From assembly GCF_900112345.1 (NCBI RefSeq), contig NZ_FOLB01000008.1, forward strand, positions 164,874 to 228,873: a DNA stretch of 64,000 nucleotides, read 5' to 3'. Position 1 is the first letter of the stretch, and every line of letters starts with the position of its first letter. The notes under the pieces were generated by a model, which saw only the letters and a list, made by a program, of their open reading frames with translations, did not search any database and was not told the DNA's origin. A program made the translations under genes and the position numbers. This document shows positions 40,325 through 48,558 of this stretch, one piece after another. The DNA is from Nocardioides terrae (GTDB lineage Bacteria > Actinomycetota > Actinomycetes > Propionibacteriales > Nocardioidaceae).

Positions 40325-40744
40325 ATGACCGAGCAGACCATCCAGCCGACGCTGCTGCACAGCCAGGCTGACGTCGAGAAGTTCTGGACCACGATCTGCC
40401 AGCCGCAAGGCTGGCGGACCCCCGAGCTCTGGGTCGTCCTCGTCGACGCGGAGGGCGAGCCGTTCCCCTCCGTGCACCACGTCCCTGAGCTGCCCGAGTC
40501 TCCCGACCGCACCACGATCGACCACCTCGTCCACGGCTGCCGCCGGCTCCTCGACGAGCTGGACGCGGGCGGGCGGGTGGCCATGCTGCTGTGCCGCCCG
40601 GGGGCGTCCGCGGTGACCCCGTTCGACAAGGCCTGGACCCGCGCGCTCGTCCATGGCGCCCACCGGGTCGGCGTCGAGCTCGAGGTCGTCCACGTCGCGA
40701 GCGACGCGACCATCCGCCCGCTGCCGCTGGACGAGGTCGCCTGA
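40325..40744 (+). CDS. Hypothetical protein
   Basis: A 139-residue soluble acidic protein without a family I recognise. It has alternating helix/strand pattern: WVVLVDAEGEPFPSVHHVPELPE, a helix DHLVHGCRRLLDELDAG, then RVAMLLCRPGASAVTPFDKAWTRALVHGAHRVGVELEVVHVASD and RPLPLDEVA. This resembles proteins that carry a small alpha/beta fold of the JAB or UPF type, but no metal motif is seen. ATG 40325 follows TGGAG closely. An 18-base palindrome lies 60 bases upstream. Function unknown. Confidence 0.65.
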   Translation: MTEQTIQPTLLHSQADVEKFWTTICQPQGWRTPELWVVLVDAEGEPFPSVHHVPELPESPDRTTIDHLVHGCRRLLDELDAGGRVAMLLCRPGASAVTPFDKAWTRALVHGAHRVGVELEVVHVASDATIRPLPLDEVA

Positions 40745-40784
40745 CCGCTCCCGCAGCGATGCGGGCGCGACGGGGGCACCCTCC

Positions 40785-40790
40785 TAGAAT
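40785..40790 (+). promoter_or_regulatory. Leaderless promoter -10 (TAGAAT) for the 28-residue membrane peptide gene
   Basis: TAGAAT followed by 6 bases and GTG 40797, the standard actinobacterial leaderless spacing. The only other candidate ribosome-binding stretch (GAGGG) abuts the start codon. Confidence 0.55.
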
Positions 40791-40796
40791 CGAGGG

Positions 40797-40883
40797 GTGA
40801 ACCCGCGCCACCGCCGACTCATCATCCCGCTGGCGCTGGTGGCACTGCTCGTCATCGTCGTGATCGCGCAGGTGCTGAAGTGA
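40797..40883 (+). CDS. 28-residue single-pass membrane peptide
   Basis: A very small gene (28 codons plus stop). The product starts MNPRHRRL and continues as one hydrophobic helix (IIPLALVALLVIVVIAQVL), ending in Lys: a positive N-terminus and single transmembrane segment. Evidence that it is real: a TAGAAT -10 lies 6 bases upstream of GTG, and its TGA overlaps the GTG start of the following methyltransferase gene (GTGA), the same coupling seen throughout this genome. Function unknown; it may serve translation of the downstream gene or act as a membrane partner. Confidence 0.6.
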   Translation: MNPRHRRLIIPLALVALLVIVVIAQVLK

Positions 40884-42097
40884 GCGAACCGCTGCTGCGG
40901 GCCCTCAATCGGATGCGCGGCCTGATCCTGGACCCCGACGTCCTGGTGAAGGCCGTCGCCTCGGGGCGACAGAAGGGCGAGGAGCCCCCGCCGTGGCGCC
41001 GGGTCGAGCTGCGCTACGTCGACCTCAAGGCCGGGAGGCACCTGCAGGTCACGAAGTACGACGCCACCCAGGCGTTCACGTCCAACCACTCGATCTCCTC
41101 CGACTCCGACGACGCCCGCGCCGCGGTCGACGAGCTCATCGACCTCGCCTTCGGCCACTGGAACGTCTCGACGACGACCGAGGACCACGCCCTGCGGGTG
41201 ACCAAGAGGCTCGAGGCGGTCGTCGCCACGACCCCGCCGGCGGCCCCGCGCGAGGTCACCCGCGGCCACGACCAGCCCAAGGCGCGGCTGCTGCCCGAGG
41301 ACGACCCGGTCTTCGTCGAGCTCGGCATCTCCGACGGCGACGGCAGGCTGAAGCCGAGCCGGCAGGCGAAGTACCGCCAGGTCGAGGAGTTCCTGCGGCT
41401 GCTCGACGCCTCCGTCACCGAGGCGCTCGTGAAGGGCCACCTGCGGCGGCCGACCGCCGAGGAGCCGCTCCGGATCGTCGACCTCGGCTGCGGCAACGGC
41501 TACCTCACCTTCGCCGCCCAGCGCTACCTCACCAGCGTGCGCGGGCTGCCGGTCGTGGTGACCGGCGTCGACGTCAAGGAGCAGTCGCGCGACCACAACA
41601 GCGCGGTCGCGGCGCGGCTCGGCATGAGTGCCGAGTTCGTCGCCGGGACGATCTCGGACGCCGAGCTCGCCGAGCGCCCCGAGGTCGTGCTCGCGCTGCA
41701 CGCCTGTGACACCGCCACCGACGACGCGCTGGCCCGTGCGGTCGAGTGGGAGGTCCCGCTCGTCCTGGCCGCGCCCTGCTGCCACCACGACATCGCGGCG
41801 CAGCTCCGCAAGACGCCGACCCCGTCGCCGTACGCGATGCTGACCCGGCACGGCATCCTCCGCGAGCGGCTCGCCGACACGCTCACCGACGCCCTGCGGG
41901 CGTCGCTGATGCGACTGCAGGGCTATCGCGTCGACGTCGTGCAGTTCGTCGAGAGCCAGCACACCCCGCGCAACACCATGCTCCGTGCGGTCCGCACGGG
42001 CGGCCCGGTCAAGGGCGGCGCCGTCCGCAAGGAGTACGACGACCTGGTGACCACCTGGGGGCTCGAGCCGCGGCTGGGGGAGCTGCTGGGTGCCTAG
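40880..42097 (+). CDS. Class I SAM-dependent methyltransferase
   Basis: A 405-residue protein. The N-terminal ~130 residues are a separate domain (ALNRMRGLILDPDVLVKAVASGRQKGEEPPPWRRVELRYVDLKAG...). The methyltransferase fold begins at RIVDLGCGNGYLTFAAQRYL (SAM motif I), with VVVTGVDVKEQSRDHN as motif II and ALHACDTATDDALARAV...LAAPCCHHDIAAQLRK after it. The HACDTATDDAL and PCCHH pattern is shared with the GSTCD/METTL25-like methyltransferase group, suggesting an RNA or protein substrate, not settled. It starts in a GTGA overlap with the 28-residue peptide gene and overlaps the next gene by 8 bases. Confidence 0.8.
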   Translation: MSEPLLRALNRMRGLILDPDVLVKAVASGRQKGEEPPPWRRVELRYVDLKAGRHLQVTKYDATQAFTSNHSISSDSDDARAAVDELIDLAFGHWNVSTTTEDHALRVTKRLEAVVATTPPAAPREVTRGHDQPKARLLPEDDPVFVELGISDGDGRLKPSRQAKYRQVEEFLRLLDASVTEALVKGHLRRPTAEEPLRIVDLGCGNGYLTFAAQRYLTSVRGLPVVVTGVDVKEQSRDHNSAVAARLGMSAEFVAGTISDAELAERPEVVLALHACDTATDDALARAVEWEVPLVLAAPCCHHDIAAQLRKTPTPSPYAMLTRHGILRERLADTLTDALRASLMRLQGYRVDVVQFVESQHTPRNTMLRAVRTGGPVKGGAVRKEYDDLVTTWGLEPRLGELLGA

Positions 42098-43091
42098 CGC
42101 GCGCCTGCCGGGAGGCTCCGCGGAGAGAGCCCTGCTGATCCTCGTGCTGGTGCCGTTCCTGCTCGGCGCCGCCGCGGCTCCGAGCGAGGACGAGCACGTC
42201 GTCTTCGCGTTCAAGGACAAGCAGATCACCGAGTCCAGCGGGCTCGTCGCCCTGCCCGACGGACTCTTCGTCACGACGAACGACTCCGGCGACGACGCCC
42301 GCGTCTTCACCGTCGACGACCACGGCCGCACGGTCGGGGTGACGACCTGGGCCGACGACGCGACCGACGTGGAGGCGCTCGCGCCGGCGTCGGCCGACGA
42401 GGTCTGGGTCGGCGACACCGGCGACAACCGCAGCTCGCGCGACTCCGTCCAGGTCGCCCGGGTCCCCGTCGGCCGCGGTGATCGCACCTCCCACGCGCCG
42501 GTCTACGACCTGACCTACCCCGACGGCGCCCACGACGCCGAGACGCTCCTAGCCGGGCCGGACGGACGGCTCTACCTCGTCACCAAGGGCTTCCTCGGCG
42601 GCACCGTCTACGCGGCACCGACCCACCTCGACCCGGACGCCGACAACCGGCTCGTGCGGCTCGGGACGGCCGGTGCGATCCTCCCGATGGCCACCGACGG
42701 CACCTTCCTCCCCGACGGCGGGCACGTGCTGATCCGCGGCTACGGCAGCGCCGCCGTCTACGACTTCCCGTCCCTCGACCGCGTCACCGGGTTCGGCCTG
42801 CCCGCCCAGCCCCAGGGCGAGGGCCTGGCGGTCGCCGCCGACGGCACGCTCTACACGAGCAGCGAGGGCATCTTCTCGAAGGTGCTGCGCCTGCCCCAGT
42901 CGGGCCGCTGCTCGGCCGACGCGGGCATCTGCGCGCTCGACCGCGCCGCCACGGCGCAGCCGCCCCCCACGCCGCCCGCCGAACCGCACGTGGCCCCCCG
43001 GACCGACCGTCAGTGGTGGCCGTGGCTGCTCGTGGGGGGCGTGGGCGTCGCGGTGATCTGGCTGCAGGCCCGCCTGCTGCGGCGTCGCTGA
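42090..43091 (+). CDS. Secreted membrane-anchored beta-propeller-like protein
   Basis: A 333-residue protein. N-terminal signal peptide (ALLILVLVPFLLGAAAAPSED), a body of repeated short beta blades with recurring SGLVALPDGLFVTTNDSGDDARVF, ADEVWVGDTGDNRSSRD, YLVTKGFLGGTVY and GEGLAVAADGTLYTSSEG motifs, then a Pro-rich linker. A C-terminal transmembrane helix (WWPWLLVGGVGVAVIWLQARLLRRR) has a basic end. It would be anchored outside by its C-terminus. Asp/Gly-rich turns suggest calcium binding or a lactonase/NHL-like propeller; activity unknown. GTG start overlaps the methyltransferase end. Confidence 0.7.
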   Translation: MPSARLPGGSAERALLILVLVPFLLGAAAAPSEDEHVVFAFKDKQITESSGLVALPDGLFVTTNDSGDDARVFTVDDHGRTVGVTTWADDATDVEALAPASADEVWVGDTGDNRSSRDSVQVARVPVGRGDRTSHAPVYDLTYPDGAHDAETLLAGPDGRLYLVTKGFLGGTVYAAPTHLDPDADNRLVRLGTAGAILPMATDGTFLPDGGHVLIRGYGSAAVYDFPSLDRVTGFGLPAQPQGEGLAVAADGTLYTSSEGIFSKVLRLPQSGRCSADAGICALDRAATAQPPPTPPAEPHVAPRTDRQWWPWLLVGGVGVAVIWLQARLLRRR

Positions 43092-43134
43092 CCGGTCCGG
43101 GCATGCCGCCGGGCCGCGGTGGCAACCGAGCGGC

Positions 43135-44154
43135 ATGGTCCGGCTCCGTCGTACGTCCCCTGAACAGCCGGGCTGGACCCGTCGCCGCTCGGGGAAGGGC
43201 TTCGTCTACCTCGACGAGAACGGCGAGCGGCTGGCCTCGGAGGACGTCGAGCGGGTCAAGGCGCTCGTGATCCCCCCGGCCTGGCAGGACGTCTGGGTCA
43301 CGCCGCACGCGAACGGTCACCTGCAGGCGGTCGGGACCGACGAGGCGGGGCGGCGGCAGTACCTCTACCACCCCGACTGGCGCACCCGTCGCGACGCGGA
43401 GAAGTTCGACCGGGTGCTCCTCTTCGGGGAGGCGCTGATGCGGGCGCGGGAACGGGTGCTGCTCGACCTGGGCGCCGACGGCATGCCGCTCGAGCGGGCC
43501 TGCGCCTGCGCTGTGCGGCTGCTCGACATCGGCTACTTCCGCATCGGCAACGACGTCTACGCCGACACCAACGGCAGCTTCGGGCTGACCACGCTGCAGC
43601 GCCAGCACGTCCGCCGGCGCCAGGACCGGCTCGTCTTCAGCTTCACCGGCAAGTCGGGCGTCGACCACCGCATCGAGATCGACGACGCCATGGTCTCCGA
43701 GGCGATCGAGGTGATGCGTCGCCGCCGGTCGGGCGACCCGCGGCTGCTCGCCTACCGGGAGGGCCGCAGCTGGCGGTCGATGCTCCCCTCCCTCGTCAAC
43801 GACTACGTGCGCCTGGTGACCGGTGTCGACGCCACGGCCAAGGACTTCCGCACCTGGCACGCGACGGTGCTGGCGGCTGCGGCCCTCGCCGCCCGGCTCG
43901 ACGAGGCCGGCGGCAAGGTCTCCGCCACCCGGGGGAGGCGGATGGTCAGTGACTCGATGAGGGAGGTCGCCGACTTCCTCGGCAACACCCCCACCCTCGC
44001 GCGCAAGTCGTACGTCGACCCGCGGGTCGTGTCGGCGTTCGAGGAGGGTCGCACGATCGCGTCGGCGGTCCGTCGCGAGTTCGACTCCGTGGACGAGCGC
44101 CAGGTGGCGCTGGAGCGGGCGGCGCTGCGGCTCATCAGGAACGAGGCGGACTGA
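43135..44154 (+). CDS. DNA topoisomerase IB (poxvirus-like)
   Basis: A 339-residue bacterial type IB topoisomerase, which relaxes supercoils through a 3'-phosphotyrosine intermediate. N-terminal domain: KGFVYLDENGERLASEDVERVKALVIPPAWQDVWVTPHANGHLQAVG, then GRRQYLYHPDWRTRRDAEKFDR. Catalytic parts: ALRLLDIGYFRIGND-type segment, GLTTLQRQHV, FTGKSGVDH, TAKDFRTWHATV and the active-site tyrosine Tyr293 in NTPTLARKSYVDPRV. Length matches bacterial TopIB. ATG 43135 is used; no strong ribosome-binding site. The stop overlaps the macrodomain gene start by one base (TGATG). Confidence 0.9.
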   Translation: MVRLRRTSPEQPGWTRRRSGKGFVYLDENGERLASEDVERVKALVIPPAWQDVWVTPHANGHLQAVGTDEAGRRQYLYHPDWRTRRDAEKFDRVLLFGEALMRARERVLLDLGADGMPLERACACAVRLLDIGYFRIGNDVYADTNGSFGLTTLQRQHVRRRQDRLVFSFTGKSGVDHRIEIDDAMVSEAIEVMRRRRSGDPRLLAYREGRSWRSMLPSLVNDYVRLVTGVDATAKDFRTWHATVLAAAALAARLDEAGGKVSATRGRRMVSDSMREVADFLGNTPTLARKSYVDPRVVSAFEEGRTIASAVRREFDSVDERQVALERAALRLIRNEAD

Positions 44155-44672
44155 TGAACGTCACCGTCGTCCAGGGCGACATCACCGAGCAGCAGGTCGA
44201 CGCCGTCGTCAACGCCGCCAACAACGCCATGCGCGGGGGCGGCGGGGTCGACGGGGCCATCCACCGGGCCGGTGGCCCGGCCGTGCTCGAGGACTGCGTG
44301 CGCCGCTTCCCCGACGGGCTCGCGACGGGCGACGCGGGCTGGACCACGGCCGGTGACCTTCCGGCGACGTGGGTCATCCACGTGGTCGGGCCGATCCACG
44401 GCCGCGGCAGCCGTGACCAGCTCAGCTCGTGCTACCGACGGGCGCTGGAGGTCGCCGACGAGCTCGGCGCGAGGACCGTCGCCTTCCCGCTCGTCAGCGC
44501 CGGCGTCTACGGCTGGCCGAAGGACGACGCCGTCGACGCGGCGCTCGAGGTGTTCGCCTCCGCACGGACGGCGGTGACCGAGGCGCGGATGGTGGCGTTC
44601 GGCCGGTCGACGTACGACCTGATCGCGGCGCGGCTCCGGGCGCGGACCCAGGCGGGGACCCCGGCGGGCTAG
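44154..44672 (+). CDS. Macrodomain protein, O-acetyl-ADP-ribose deacetylase-like
   Basis: A 172-residue single macrodomain protein of the YmdB/MacroD type, which hydrolyses O-acetyl-ADP-ribose and can remove ADP-ribose from proteins. Ligand motifs: VVQGDITEQQVDAVVNAANNAMRGGGGVDGAIHRAGG, with the NAANN and GGGGVDGAI loops, and FPLVSAGVYGWPKDDAVDAAL, the second phosphate loop. The start ATG overlaps the topoisomerase stop. Its stop overlaps that of the convergent serC gene in the tetranucleotide CTAG. A sirtuin that would make O-acetyl-ADP-ribose is encoded 14 kb away (58424-59248). Confidence 0.9.
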   Translation: MNVTVVQGDITEQQVDAVVNAANNAMRGGGGVDGAIHRAGGPAVLEDCVRRFPDGLATGDAGWTTAGDLPATWVIHVVGPIHGRGSRDQLSSCYRRALEVADELGARTVAFPLVSAGVYGWPKDDAVDAALEVFASARTAVTEARMVAFGRSTYDLIAARLRARTQAGTPAG

Positions 44673-45775
44673 AGGCGCTCGACCACCCAGTCGATGCAGT
44701 GCGTGAGCGCCTCGACGTCGACGGGGTCGACGGCGGGGTACATCGCGACGCGCAGCTGGTTGGTGCCGATGCCGCGGTAGGCGTCGACATCGACGACGCC
44801 GTTCCGGCGCAGGACGTCCATCACCGCGACGCGGTCGATGGCCTCGTCCAGCTCGACGGTGCCGACGACCAGCGACCGGTGGGCGGGGTCGGTGACGAAC
44901 GGCCGAGCGTAGGACGACCTCTCGGCCCAGCCGTAGAGCGCCTCGGCGCTGGCCGCAGTGCGGGTGACCATCCCGGTCAGTCCGCCGTGGGCGTTCATCC
45001 AGTCCAGCTGCTCGGCCATGAGGAAGAGCGTCGCGACGGCCGGGGTGTTGACGGTCTGGTCCAGCCGCGACTGCGCGACCGCCTCGGTGAGCCCGAAGAA
45101 GGCCGGGATGTGCCGACCGCTCGCCGCGACCTCCTCGGCGCGGGCGATCGCGGCCGGTGACAGGAGCGCGATCCACAGGCCGCCGTCGGAGGCGAAGGAC
45201 TTCTGCGGCGCGAAGAAGTAGACGTCGGACTGGGCGGCGTCGAGCGGCAGCCCGCCCGCGGCGGAGGTCGCGTCGACGACCATCAGCGCGTCGCCGGCGA
45301 CCCGCTCGACGGGTGCCATCACGCCGGTGGAGGTCTCGTTGTGGGTGATCGCGTAGACGTCGACGCCGTCCTCGGGCAGCAGCAGCACCCGGCCGCCGGG
45401 CGCCGCCCGCAGCACCGTCGGCGAGGCGAGCCACGGGGCGCTCTCGACGGCCTTCGCGAACTTCGCGCCGAACGCCCCGAAGACGGCGTGCTGGCTGCGC
45501 TGACGGATCAGGGCGTGGGTGACCACGTCGAAGAAGGCGACCGACCCGCCGTTACCGAGGACGACCTCGTAGCCCTCGGGCAGCGCGAAGAGCTCGGACA
45601 GCCCCCGACGTACGCGTCCGACGAGCTCCTTGACCGGCGCCTGACGGTGCGACGTGCCCATCAGCGTCGACCCCGACGCCGCCAGCGCCTGGAGCCGCCC
45701 GTCGGGCACCTTGGACGGACCGGAGCCGAACCGGCCGTCGCCCGGGAGCAGGTCGGCAGGGATCCGTAGCGTCAT
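44669..45775 (-). CDS. serC: Phosphoserine aminotransferase
   Basis: A 368-residue PLP enzyme converting 3-phosphohydroxypyruvate and glutamate to phosphoserine and 2-oxoglutarate (serine synthesis). The mycobacterial/actinobacterial SerC start is clear: RIPADLLPGDGRFGSGPSKV. Also seen: MGTSHRQAPVKELVGRVR, VVLGNGGSVAFFD, VYAITHNETSTGVMAPV, VVDATSAAGGLPLD and the PLP lysine in YFFAPQKSFASDGGLW. ATG 45775 has no strong Shine-Dalgarno. In M. tuberculosis serC also lies close to a citrate synthase gene, as here. Confidence 0.94.
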   Translation of the reverse strand: MTLRIPADLLPGDGRFGSGPSKVPDGRLQALAASGSTLMGTSHRQAPVKELVGRVRRGLSELFALPEGYEVVLGNGGSVAFFDVVTHALIRQRSQHAVFGAFGAKFAKAVESAPWLASPTVLRAAPGGRVLLLPEDGVDVYAITHNETSTGVMAPVERVAGDALMVVDATSAAGGLPLDAAQSDVYFFAPQKSFASDGGLWIALLSPAAIARAEEVAASGRHIPAFFGLTEAVAQSRLDQTVNTPAVATLFLMAEQLDWMNAHGGLTGMVTRTAASAEALYGWAERSSYARPFVTDPAHRSLVVGTVELDEAIDRVAVMDVLRRNGVVDVDAYRGIGTNQLRVAMYPAVDPVDVEALTHCIDWVVERL

Positions 45776-45855
45776 CGCGGCAACTTTCGGGTTTTGATGG
45801 GCTCGTCAGGGGGAATTGTTCCAGCATCTCGGAACCGCACCGCCCAGGAGTCCTC

Positions 45856-46173
45856 ATGGCGAACGTCGGCCTTCCCGCACCCGCCCGCGGTCGCACCACT
45901 CTGCGGGTCGTCGGTGTCGTCCTGCTGCTGCTCGGCGCGGCGGCCGTCGTGGCCGGCGCCGTGCTCTTCGGCAAGGGCGCCCTGTCTGACGACATGGACG
46001 CGATGGGGCGCTTCGCCCTCATCGGCGTCCTCCTCTTCGGCGGCGGAGGCGTGCTCGCCATCGCCGGCCTGGGCATGGTCAGCGCGGGCTTCCACAGCAC
46101 CGCCTACGTCCCCGGCGAGACCCTCGTCACCGACCCCACCGCCCTGTTCACCGACGACCGGCGGCTTCAATGA
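45856..46173 (+). CDS. Small two-helix membrane protein, hypothetical
   Basis: A 105-residue protein with two transmembrane helices (TTLRVVGVVLLLLGAAAVVAGAVLF and FALIGVLLFGGGGVLAIAGLGMVSAGF), the second Gly-rich, and a short hydrophilic C-terminus. ATG 45856 has AGGAG 6 bases upstream. Divergent from serC with an 80-base shared region and followed after 6 bases by a GNAT gene. No family recognised. Confidence 0.7.
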   Translation: MANVGLPAPARGRTTLRVVGVVLLLLGAAAVVAGAVLFGKGALSDDMDAMGRFALIGVLLFGGGGVLAIAGLGMVSAGFHSTAYVPGETLVTDPTALFTDDRRLQ

Positions 46174-46179
46174 CGCCTT

Positions 46180-46665
46180 GTGAGTGACCTGCAGATCCGC
46201 CGCGTCCCCCTCCACCACCCGGACGTCGCCGCTCTGGTCGAGCGCGTCCAGGAGTTCTACGTCGAGCGCTACGGCAGCCGCGACGACGACCCGACCGACG
46301 AGGCCGACTTCGAGGCGCCTCTGGGCGCCTTCTTCGTGGGCTACGTCGACGGCGCGCCGGCCGTCAGCGGCGCGTGGCGGGTGGTCGACGACCGGCGGCT
46401 CGGCGCGACCCGCCTCGCCGAGGTCAAGCGCATGTACGTCGTCCCCGAGCTGCAGCGGCGCGGCCTGGCCCGGCGGATGCTGGCCCACCTGGAGACCACC
46501 GCCGCGGCCGCCGGGATGGAGGCCCTGCTCCTGTCGACAGCGGTGAAGCAGCCCGAGGCCATCGCGCTCTACGAGTCGTCCGGCTACGAGCCGGTCGAGG
46601 GGTTCGGGTACTACGGCGGCGGGCCGCTGAACCGCTGCTACGGCAAGCGTCTGGATCGCCGCTGA
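46180..46665 (+). CDS. GNAT-family N-acetyltransferase
   Basis: A 161-residue acetyl-CoA-dependent acetyltransferase. The GNAT core is visible: AEVKRMYVVPELQRRGLARRMLAHLETTAAAAG (motif A with the Q/R-x-x-G-x-A/G acetyl-CoA loop QRRGLA) and KQPEAIALYESSGYEPVEGFGYYGG (motif B). Substrate unknown. GTG 46180 follows the small membrane protein gene by 6 bases, suggesting one transcript. Confidence 0.88.
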   Translation: MSDLQIRRVPLHHPDVAALVERVQEFYVERYGSRDDDPTDEADFEAPLGAFFVGYVDGAPAVSGAWRVVDDRRLGATRLAEVKRMYVVPELQRRGLARRMLAHLETTAAAAGMEALLLSTAVKQPEAIALYESSGYEPVEGFGYYGGGPLNRCYGKRLDRR

Positions 46666-46669
46666 GCCC

Positions 46670-46710
46670 GACCGGACCGACCGGACCGACCGGGCCTGCC
46701 GGGCCTGACC
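46670..46710. repeat. Short 9-base tandem repeat
   Basis: GACCGGACC repeated 2.7 times (46670-46693), continuing as degenerate GCCTGCCGG/GCCTGACC copies. It fills the gap between the GNAT gene and the convergent citrate synthase gene. Confidence 0.6.
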
Positions 46711-46711
46711 G

Positions 46712-47815
46712 TCAGGCGGACCAGGCGTCCGACCAGCCGTCGACCGAGCTGGCCGGACGGGTGGCGGGGCCGGCGTAGACGGCCGACGGCCGGATCAGCC
46801 GGCCGGTCCGCTTCTGCTCGAGGATGTGCGCCGACCAGCCGCCGGTGCGGGCGCAGGTGAACATCGAGGTGAACATGTGCGCCGGGACCTGGGCGAAGTC
46901 GAGGACGATCGCCGCCCAGAACTCCACGTTGGTCTCGAGGACGCGATCGGGCCGGCGCTCGCGCAGCTCGGCCAGCGCGGCCTGCTCGAGCGCCTCGGCG
47001 ACCTCGTAGCGTGGGGCGCCGAGCTCGCGGGCGGTGCGGCGCAGCACGCGGGCGCGCGGGTCCTCGGCGCGGTAGACGCGGTGACCGAAGCCCATCAGCC
47101 GCTCGCCGGAGTCGAGCAGGCCCTTGACGTAGGCGCGGGCGTCGCCGGACCGCTCGACGTCCTCGATCATGCCGAGGACGCGGGACGGGGCGCCGCCGTG
47201 CAGCGGGCCGCTCATCGCGCCGATGGCGCCCGAGAACGCGGCGGCGACGTCGGCACCGGTCGAGGTGATGACCCTCGCGGTGAAGGTGGAGGCGTTCATG
47301 CCGTGCTCGGCGGCGGACGACCAGTAGGCGTCGATCGCGTGCGCGTGCTTGGGGTCGGCCTCGCCGCGCCAGCGGATGAGGAACTTCTCGGCCAGGGTCC
47401 TGCCCTCGTCGACCGTGCGCTGCGGGACGACGGGCAGGTGGATGTCGCGGGCCGACTGGCCGGCGTACGACAAGACCATGACCGCCACTCGCGCCAGGTC
47501 GGCGCGGGCCTGCTCGTCGGAGATGTCGTAGGTCTGGCCGAAGCCGAAGGCCGGTGCGAGCATCGCGATCGCGGCCTGGACGTCGACGCGGACGTCACCG
47601 GTGTGCACCGGCAGGTTGTAGGCCTCGGCGGGCGGCAGGCCGGGGGAGTAGGCGCCGTCGATCAGCAGGCCCCAGACGTTCTCGAACGGGACCCGGCCGG
47701 CGAGCTCCTCGATGTCGACACCGCGGTAGCGCAGCGCAGAGCCTTCCTTGTCGGGCTCGGCGATCTGGGTCTCGAACGCGACGACGCCCTCGAGCCCGTG
47801 CTGTACCTCGGTCAT
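46712..47815 (-). CDS. Citrate synthase (CitA/type II-like)
   Basis: A 367-residue citrate synthase, condensing acetyl-CoA and oxaloacetate. N-terminus GLEGVVAFETQIAEPDKEGSALRYRGVDIEELAG, then EHGMNASTFTARVITSTGADVAAAFSGAIGAMSGPLHGGAPSRVL (catalytic His in the AEHGMNAS and GPLHGGA region), MGFGHRVYRAEDPRARVL and the late NVEFWAAIVLDFAQVP with the catalytic Asp. The short form resembles the second citrate synthase of actinobacteria, which sometimes acts as methylcitrate synthase. ATG 47815 has GAGGAG 5 bases upstream. Divergent from pdxH. Confidence 0.92.
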   Translation of the reverse strand: MTEVQHGLEGVVAFETQIAEPDKEGSALRYRGVDIEELAGRVPFENVWGLLIDGAYSPGLPPAEAYNLPVHTGDVRVDVQAAIAMLAPAFGFGQTYDISDEQARADLARVAVMVLSYAGQSARDIHLPVVPQRTVDEGRTLAEKFLIRWRGEADPKHAHAIDAYWSSAAEHGMNASTFTARVITSTGADVAAAFSGAIGAMSGPLHGGAPSRVLGMIEDVERSGDARAYVKGLLDSGERLMGFGHRVYRAEDPRARVLRRTARELGAPRYEVAEALEQAALAELRERRPDRVLETNVEFWAAIVLDFAQVPAHMFTSMFTCARTGGWSAHILEQKRTGRLIRPSAVYAGPATRPASSVDGWSDAWSA

Positions 47816-47876
47816 TGCTGCTCCTCACGCATCAGGTCCCCGGGCATTCTGCACCAGGCGGCACGACACCCCCGGC

Positions 47877-47882
47877 TAGGGT
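47877..47882 (+). promoter_or_regulatory. pdxH: Leaderless promoter -10 (TAGGGT) for pdxH
   Basis: TAGGGT, then 6 bases, then ATG 47889. No Shine-Dalgarno lies between. Confidence 0.5.
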
Positions 47883-47888
47883 GCCGAC

Positions 47889-48545
47889 ATGACCTCGGAC
47901 GGATCGGTGGACGACCTCGCCTCGCGTCGCGAGGACTACGCGCGCGGCGGTCTGGCGGAGGCCGACCTGGCCGCCGACCCGATCACCATGTTCGAGCGGT
48001 GGTACGCCGACGCGGTCGCTGCCCGGCTGCACGAGCCCAACGCCGTCGCGGTCGCCACGGCGTCCCCGGACGGTGCGCCGTCGGTGCGGTTCGTCCTGCT
48101 CAAGGGCGTCGGTCCCGACGGGTTCGTCTTCTACACCAACCTCCTCTCCCGCAAGGGCAAGGAGCTGCTCGCCAACCCGCGGTGCGCGCTGCTCTTCCCC
48201 TGGCATCCCCTGGAGCGCCAGGTGCGCGTCGAGGGTCACGCCACCGAGCTCTCGCGGACCGAGGTCGCCGACTACTTCACGGCCCGGCCGCGGGGCTCCC
48301 AGCTCGGCGCCTGGGCGTCGCACCAGTCCGCGGTCGTCGACGGCCGCGAGGAGCTCGACCGGGCGTACGCCGACGTGGCGGCCCGGTTCGAGGGCGCCGA
48401 GGTGCCCGTGCCGGACGAGTGGGGCGGCTTCCGGGTCAGGCCCGAGCGCGTCGAGTTCTGGCAGGGCCGCACCAGCCGCATGCACGACCGACTCGTCTAC
48501 CGGCGTACCGACGGCGGCTGGATCACCGAACGGCTGGCCCCCTGA
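47889..48545 (+). CDS. pdxH: Pyridoxamine 5'-phosphate oxidase
   Basis: A 218-residue FMN enzyme that oxidises pyridoxamine/pyridoxine 5'-phosphate to pyridoxal phosphate. Family marks: DPITMFERWYADAV, PNAVAVATASPDGAPSVRFVLLKGV, GFVFYTNLLSRKGKEL, RQVRVEGHATELS, SRPRGSQLGAWAS-type segment, and the C-terminal signature VEFWQGRTSRMHDRLVYRR. Length matches PdxH. ATG 47889 follows a TAGGGT -10 by 6 bases (leaderless). It supplies the cofactor of the two aminotransferases in this window. Confidence 0.94.
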   Translation: MTSDGSVDDLASRREDYARGGLAEADLAADPITMFERWYADAVAARLHEPNAVAVATASPDGAPSVRFVLLKGVGPDGFVFYTNLLSRKGKELLANPRCALLFPWHPLERQVRVEGHATELSRTEVADYFTARPRGSQLGAWASHQSAVVDGREELDRAYADVAARFEGAEVPVPDEWGGFRVRPERVEFWQGRTSRMHDRLVYRRTDGGWITERLAP

Positions 48546-48558
48546 CCCGTTAATCGAG

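Noticed and set aside
36782..40693. Very long open frame antisense to the Nudix and FAD/FeS genes
   Set aside because: Arg/Gly/Asp-rich shadow spanning two confidently called genes.
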